NCBI GenBank assembly: GCA_041675505.1 | Contig: JBAYTR010000004.1 | Coordinates: 1 to 64,000 of the forward strand | DNA length: 64,000 nucleotides | Direction of reading: 5' to 3' | Origin: JAGPCK01 sp041675505 | Lineage (GTDB): Bacteria > Bacteroidota > Bacteroidia > UKL13-3 | Shown: piece by piece, positions 60,595-64,000 of the stretch | How the letters are laid out: every line of letters starts with the position of its first letter | Position numbering within the stretch: position 1 is the first letter of the stretch | Position numbers and translations under genes: made by a program | Notes under the pieces: generated by a model | The model's database searches: none | What the model was told of the DNA's origin: nothing | What the model saw: the letters and a program-made list of their open reading frames with translations, nothing else

Positions 60595-63500
60595 TTGAGT
60601 TGGAAAAAAACCATATTAAAAAGTACTGTATTCATCGGCATGTTGCTGTTGTTTACCACCATGCTGTTGCTAATACTGCTTAACAGTGCCCCTTTCCAAA
60701 ACTGGGCGGTGGACAAAGTTACCAAATATCTCTCAGAGCAACTGAATACTCCCGTAAGTATAGGACGTATAAAGTTCAAACTGTTCAATACCCTGCAATT
60801 AGAAAACGTGCTGGTGTGCGATGAAAAGCAGGATACACTGCTCTACACCCAAAAACTAAAAGCCAACATCAAAGAATTTAACCTGGAGAAAAACCTGTTG
60901 GTATTGCAGCGGGTAGAACTGGACTCGCTCAACTTTGCCCTAATTAAGCACAAGGGCAGTAGCAGCATGAACCTCAACTACATCATCAAATTTTTTCAAT
61001 CAAAAGATACGGTACGCACTCCGGGCAGAAGTCCGTTTACGCTGGATGTACGTGAGGTAAAAATCAACAACTCCCGTTTTTCATACACTGATTTTAACAT
61101 CACTCCCAAGGAAGATCGGTTTGATGAGGCCCACATGGATCTGAAGGAGCTGAACATACAGGTGAATGATTTAAAAATTATTAACGACTCCATTGTTTTT
61201 AACCTCAAGCACCTGGGCACCATTGACCGTTGCGGCATGCGCATTGAGCACCTGCGCGGGCACATTACCATCTCTTCTTCCTTGCTGGGTTTTGAGGATC
61301 TGTTGCTCAAAACGGAACACAGCGAACTGCACCACTCTTTTGCTATGGAATATAAAGCCTGGACCGATTTCAGCGACTTTAAAAACAGCGTAAAAATGGT
61401 GGGCGATTTAGAAGACTCTTACATTAACCTGAAAGAGATTGGCTACTTTGCTCCTGAACTGAAAGACTACGATGTAAGACTAAAACTGAACGGAAGAGTA
61501 AACGGTCCGCTCAGTCGTTTAAGAGGTAAAGGATTAAATATTGCCTTTGGTAAAAACAGTGAGTTTGACGGTGACCTCAACATGCGCGGGTTACCCAACA
61601 TCAAAGAAACCTTTATTGATTTAAAGGCCAATAATGTGCAAAGCAATGAGGCCGACCTGGCCCTGCTGATGCGTAAAGTAAAACTGCCCAAGGAAATTTC
61701 ACGCCTGGGGCAAACCTCCTTCAAAGGCCGCTTTACAGGTTTTGTCAACGACTTTGTGGCCTCAGGAACCTTGTCATCCGAACTGGGAAAAGTAGTGTCT
61801 GACATTAACATGAAACTGGGTGATAACCTTTCGAAAAGTGAATATTCAGGCGAAATAGAGTTGCAAGTTTTTAACGTGGGCCGGTTGGTGAATAATACCA
61901 AAACCATAGGCGTGGTATCGCTTAAGGGCAATGTAAAAGGAAAAGGATTAACACTACAATCGGTTCATGCTGATTTAACCACCAAAATTTCAGAACTGCG
62001 TTTGTACCAATACACCTACCACGCAGTAAACGTAAAAGGCAATATTGAAAACAGTTTCTTTACCGGAAAAATTGTGGCCAATGACCCCAACCTCCGCTTT
62101 GATTTTGACGGTACGGTTGACTTCAGGCCAAAATTAAACAAATACAATTTTACGCTCGACCTCTATCATGCCAACCTGAAACCTTTAGGATTTGACACCA
62201 ATGAAACCATGGTAACCGCCAATGCCACCATGAAAGCAACGGCTGATGATAAGTTTTACAACAACAACGGTTCGCTCTACATCAACAACATTTGCATTAC
62301 CCGAAACGGTACAGATATTCCTTTTGAAAACATAAAAATAGATGCCGCACAAAAAGACAATATCTCAAGACTAAATGTAACCTCAGGTATACTTGACCTT
62401 GACATGAGCGGGGTTTACAACTTTAACTACCTGCCCAAATCCATCAACAACTTTTTACATACGCAGGCCCCTTACCTGTTCCCGAAAGTTTACCCCAACT
62501 TACCCGAGCAACATTGCGATATTCAACTTACGCTTAAAACCTCTGAGCCCTTCTTCCCTCTTTTTTACCCTGATTTAAGTTTTAATCACGGAATTATACA
62601 GGCAGAGTACAACAGCCGAAGCGCCAACCTGAACATGAAAGCTACAGTAGATAGTTTTGCCTTTCAGCATTGGTCGGCCAAACAACTGCATATGAATGCA
62701 AGCAAGTTTAATTCACCCGACATACGCTATACCGTAAATGCCGCGCATGTAACCATGAAGGACAAAAAGATGGCCGATAAGGCATCGTGCGAAGGATTGT
62801 TTAAGCCCAACCAAATCAACAACCGGTTCTACTTTATTGAAAACACCTTAAAGAATGAAGTGGACCTCACCTCATCCATTGTGATGCAGGAACACTCAGC
62901 CGACATTACCTTTTTGCCCTCCAAGCTGATGTTTAAAAACAAATCGTTTAACCTGAAGAAGGACGGCAGCATCAGCATTACCGATTCTGGCATTGTGTTC
63001 AACAACCTGTTGCTGGCTGAAAGTAGCCAAAGCGTGAAACTGAACGGTATTTATGCTAACAATAACAAAGAAAACCTGATGATTGAGGTAAACAACCTGG
63101 GACTTGATTTAATCAGTTATTTTATAAACGACAGCAATTACCATTTTAACGGAGTAGCCAATGGAAATGCCAACCTGAGATACATGAACAGTAGGCAGGT
63201 TTTTCTTTCCAACCTCAATATAAAAAATGCCGTTTTTCTGGATGATACTTTAGGCGAAATTAACCTGAGCAGCACCTATGAAAGTGTGCTCAACAGAATG
63301 ATGGTAGATGCCAGCATTGATAACGGACGGATAAGAGAAATGAAAGCCAAAGGATACATCAACCTATCCGGAGAACAGGAAATTGATATTGATGTGAGCA
63401 TAGGCTCCTTTCACCTCAACATTATTAAAGAAAAACTGAAAGCAGTGTTCAGTGATATGGGGGGCAAAATAAGTGCGGAACTCAACATTGGCGGAACACT

Positions 63501-64000
63501 GAAAAAGCCGGTGCTGACAGGTTTGGCAAAAATAAAAAACACCGGGGTAAAGGTTGGGTACTTGCAATCCATTTTTTACATTGTTGATGCTGAGGTAGAG
63601 ATTAAAGAAAATATCTTCATTCTGAAAAGTTTCCAGATGCTGGATGAACGGGCATTAAAAGCAAAATACTGTGTGGTATCGGGCTGGATGAAGCATGATT
63701 ATTTTACCAACTTCAGTTATAAATTTAACTTTAGGGAACTAAAAGATTTTTGGGCAATGAACACCGAGTACAAAGACAATGAGCTCTTTTTCGGTAAAGG
63801 ATATGCCACCGGAGAAGCCACTATTACCGGCACATTCGAGGCAGTAAATATTGATGCGCGTTTAAAAACAGGTACCGGCACAAAAATAATGATGCCACTG
63901 AGTAATGCCGAAGAGGCAGAGAAATCTGATTTTGTGCGTTTCATTACTTATGAGAACTGGAAACTGACCAAAAAAACAGAAGTATTTAAAGCCAAAACCT
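60595..64000 (+). CDS. TamB-like translocation and assembly protein (5' part; runs off window)
   Basis: An open frame of more than 1,130 codons begins at TTG 60595 and is still open at the window edge. One membrane helix is near the N-terminus (VFIGMLLLFTTMLLLILL), then LSEQLNTPVSIGRIKFKLFN, a TamB/AsmA start. The rest is a long stretch of beta-strand repeats typical of TamB and AsmA-like lipid-transport bridges (for example GTVDFRPKLNKYNF, GYINLSGEQEIDID, KKPVLTGLAKIKN). These span the periplasm and carry phospholipid to the outer membrane. ATG at 60640 is the next possible start. The C-terminal DUF490 domain should lie beyond the window. Confidence 0.85.
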   Translation, partial: MSWKKTILKSTVFIGMLLLFTTMLLLILLNSAPFQNWAVDKVTKYLSEQLNTPVSIGRIKFKLFNTLQLENVLVCDEKQDTLLYTQKLKANIKEFNLEKNLLVLQRVELDSLNFALIKHKGSSSMNLNYIIKFFQSKDTVRTPGRSPFTLDVREVKINNSRFSYTDFNITPKEDRFDEAHMDLKELNIQVNDLKIINDSIVFNLKHLGTIDRCGMRIEHLRGHITISSSLLGFEDLLLKTEHSELHHSFAMEYKAWTDFSDFKNSVKMVGDLEDSYINLKEIGYFAPELKDYDVRLKLNGRVNGPLSRLRGKGLNIAFGKNSEFDGDLNMRGLPNIKETFIDLKANNVQSNEADLALLMRKVKLPKEISRLGQTSFKGRFTGFVNDFVASGTLSSELGKVVSDINMKLGDNLSKSEYSGEIELQVFNVGRLVNNTKTIGVVSLKGNVKGKGLTLQSVHADLTTKISELRLYQYTYHAVNVKGNIENSFFTGKIVANDPNLRFDFDGTVDFRPKLNKYNFTLDLYHANLKPLGFDTNETMVTANATMKATADDKFYNNNGSLYINNICITRNGTDIPFENIKIDAAQKDNISRLNVTSGILDLDMSGVYNFNYLPKSINNFLHTQAPYLFPKVYPNLPEQHCDIQLTLKTSEPFFPLFYPDLSFNHGIIQAEYNSRSANLNMKATVDSFAFQHWSAKQLHMNASKFNSPDIRYTVNAAHVTMKDKKMADKASCEGLFKPNQINNRFYFIENTLKNEVDLTSSIVMQEHSADITFLPSKLMFKNKSFNLKKDGSISITDSGIVFNNLLLAESSQSVKLNGIYANNNKENLMIEVNNLGLDLISYFINDSNYHFNGVANGNANLRYMNSRQVFLSNLNIKNAVFLDDTLGEINLSSTYESVLNRMMVDASIDNGRIREMKAKGYINLSGEQEIDIDVSIGSFHLNIIKEKLKAVFSDMGGKISAELNIGGTLKKPVLTGLAKIKNTGVKVGYLQSIFYIVDAEVEIKENIFILKSFQMLDERALKAKYCVVSGWMKHDYFTNFSYKFNFRELKDFWAMNTEYKDNELFFGKGYATGEATITGTFEAVNIDARLKTGTGTKIMMPLSNAEEAEKSDFVRFITYENWKLTKKTEVFKAKT

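Noticed and set aside
1..64000. tRNA, rRNA, CRISPR arrays and riboswitches
   Set aside because: No cloverleaf T-arm pattern, rRNA sequence, regularly spaced repeats or known riboswitch cores were recognised in the gaps between genes.

Overview
The window is chromosomal DNA of a member of the phylum Bacteroidota. The evidence is threefold. Three large secreted proteins end in type IX secretion (Por) sorting domains. Several genes have the Bacteroidota -7 promoter element TAnnTTTG just upstream. The gene families are typical of the phylum: DUF349 protein, MnmD, ParE of the Bacteroidota type, a PASTA protein next to Ddl, and TamB divergent from TsaD. The order cannot be fixed from this sequence. 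Most genes are densely packed, often overlapping by 1 to 11 bases. TTG starts are common (miaA, tsaD, tamB, the TPR kinase, the multihaem cytochrome) and map starts with GTG. No rRNA, tRNA or CRISPR array was seen, and no gap between genes exceeds 300 bases.

Layout. 1-0.9 kb: the right end of an IS3-family element, abutting and apparently truncating a HindVP-type restriction endonuclease. 1.1-4.7 kb: HMG-CoA lyase, a DUF349 protein and a methyltransferase. 4.7-6.6 kb: an A+T-rich accessory patch with hairpins, small exported proteins and a duplicated copy of the nnr 3' end. 6.6-9.3 kb: the nnr repair enzyme with two lipoproteins. 9.4-13.9 kb: cca, a pRiA4b ORF-3 protein, miaA, a TerC-like protein and an exported protein. 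14-20.9 kb: SRPBCC/GyrI-like protein, cobalamin-binding-like protein, GNAT-nitrilase, dapD, a glycosyltransferase, a membrane-anchored M90 peptidase and a PhnA-like protein. 20.9-33.4 kb: two orphan sensor kinases around a GT-C-like membrane protein, a methyltransferase, a T9SS cargo protein, a cupin, parE and a split MnmC pair. 33.4-38.1 kb: lipoproteins, and an ECF sigma factor overlapping an anti-sigma-like beta-barrel protein. 38.2-43.4 kb: map, a BrkB-family protein, thioesterase, mltG and a T9SS cargo protein. 43.5-50 kb: a solitary HsdR-N-type nuclease, a multihaem cytochrome with TPRs, rhodanese, an unknown protein and a T9SS cargo protein. 49.8-53.2 kb: a PASTA protein with a tandem-fused D-Ala-D-Ala ligase. 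53.4-57 kb: TlpA-type thioredoxin, S9 peptidase and a lipoprotein. 57-59.5 kb: a second A+T-rich patch of unknown genes, three of which carry the same palindrome just before their start codons. 59.5-64 kb: tsaD and the start of tamB.

How the genes work together. tRNA maturation and modification (cca, miaA, mnmD with its oxidase, tsaD) and cell-envelope building (dapD, ddl, mltG, tamB, glycosyltransferases) are well represented but scattered, so this is housekeeping chromosome rather than one pathway. The accessory islands are the most unusual parts: the IS/restriction junction, the nnr 3' duplication with two related exported proteins, the lone HsdR-like nuclease, and the palindrome-tagged unknown genes at 57-59.5 kb. 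Among core genes, the double-length Ddl and the sigma/anti-sigma/beta-barrel arrangement deserve attention. Function calls rest on motifs read by eye. No database search was possible.
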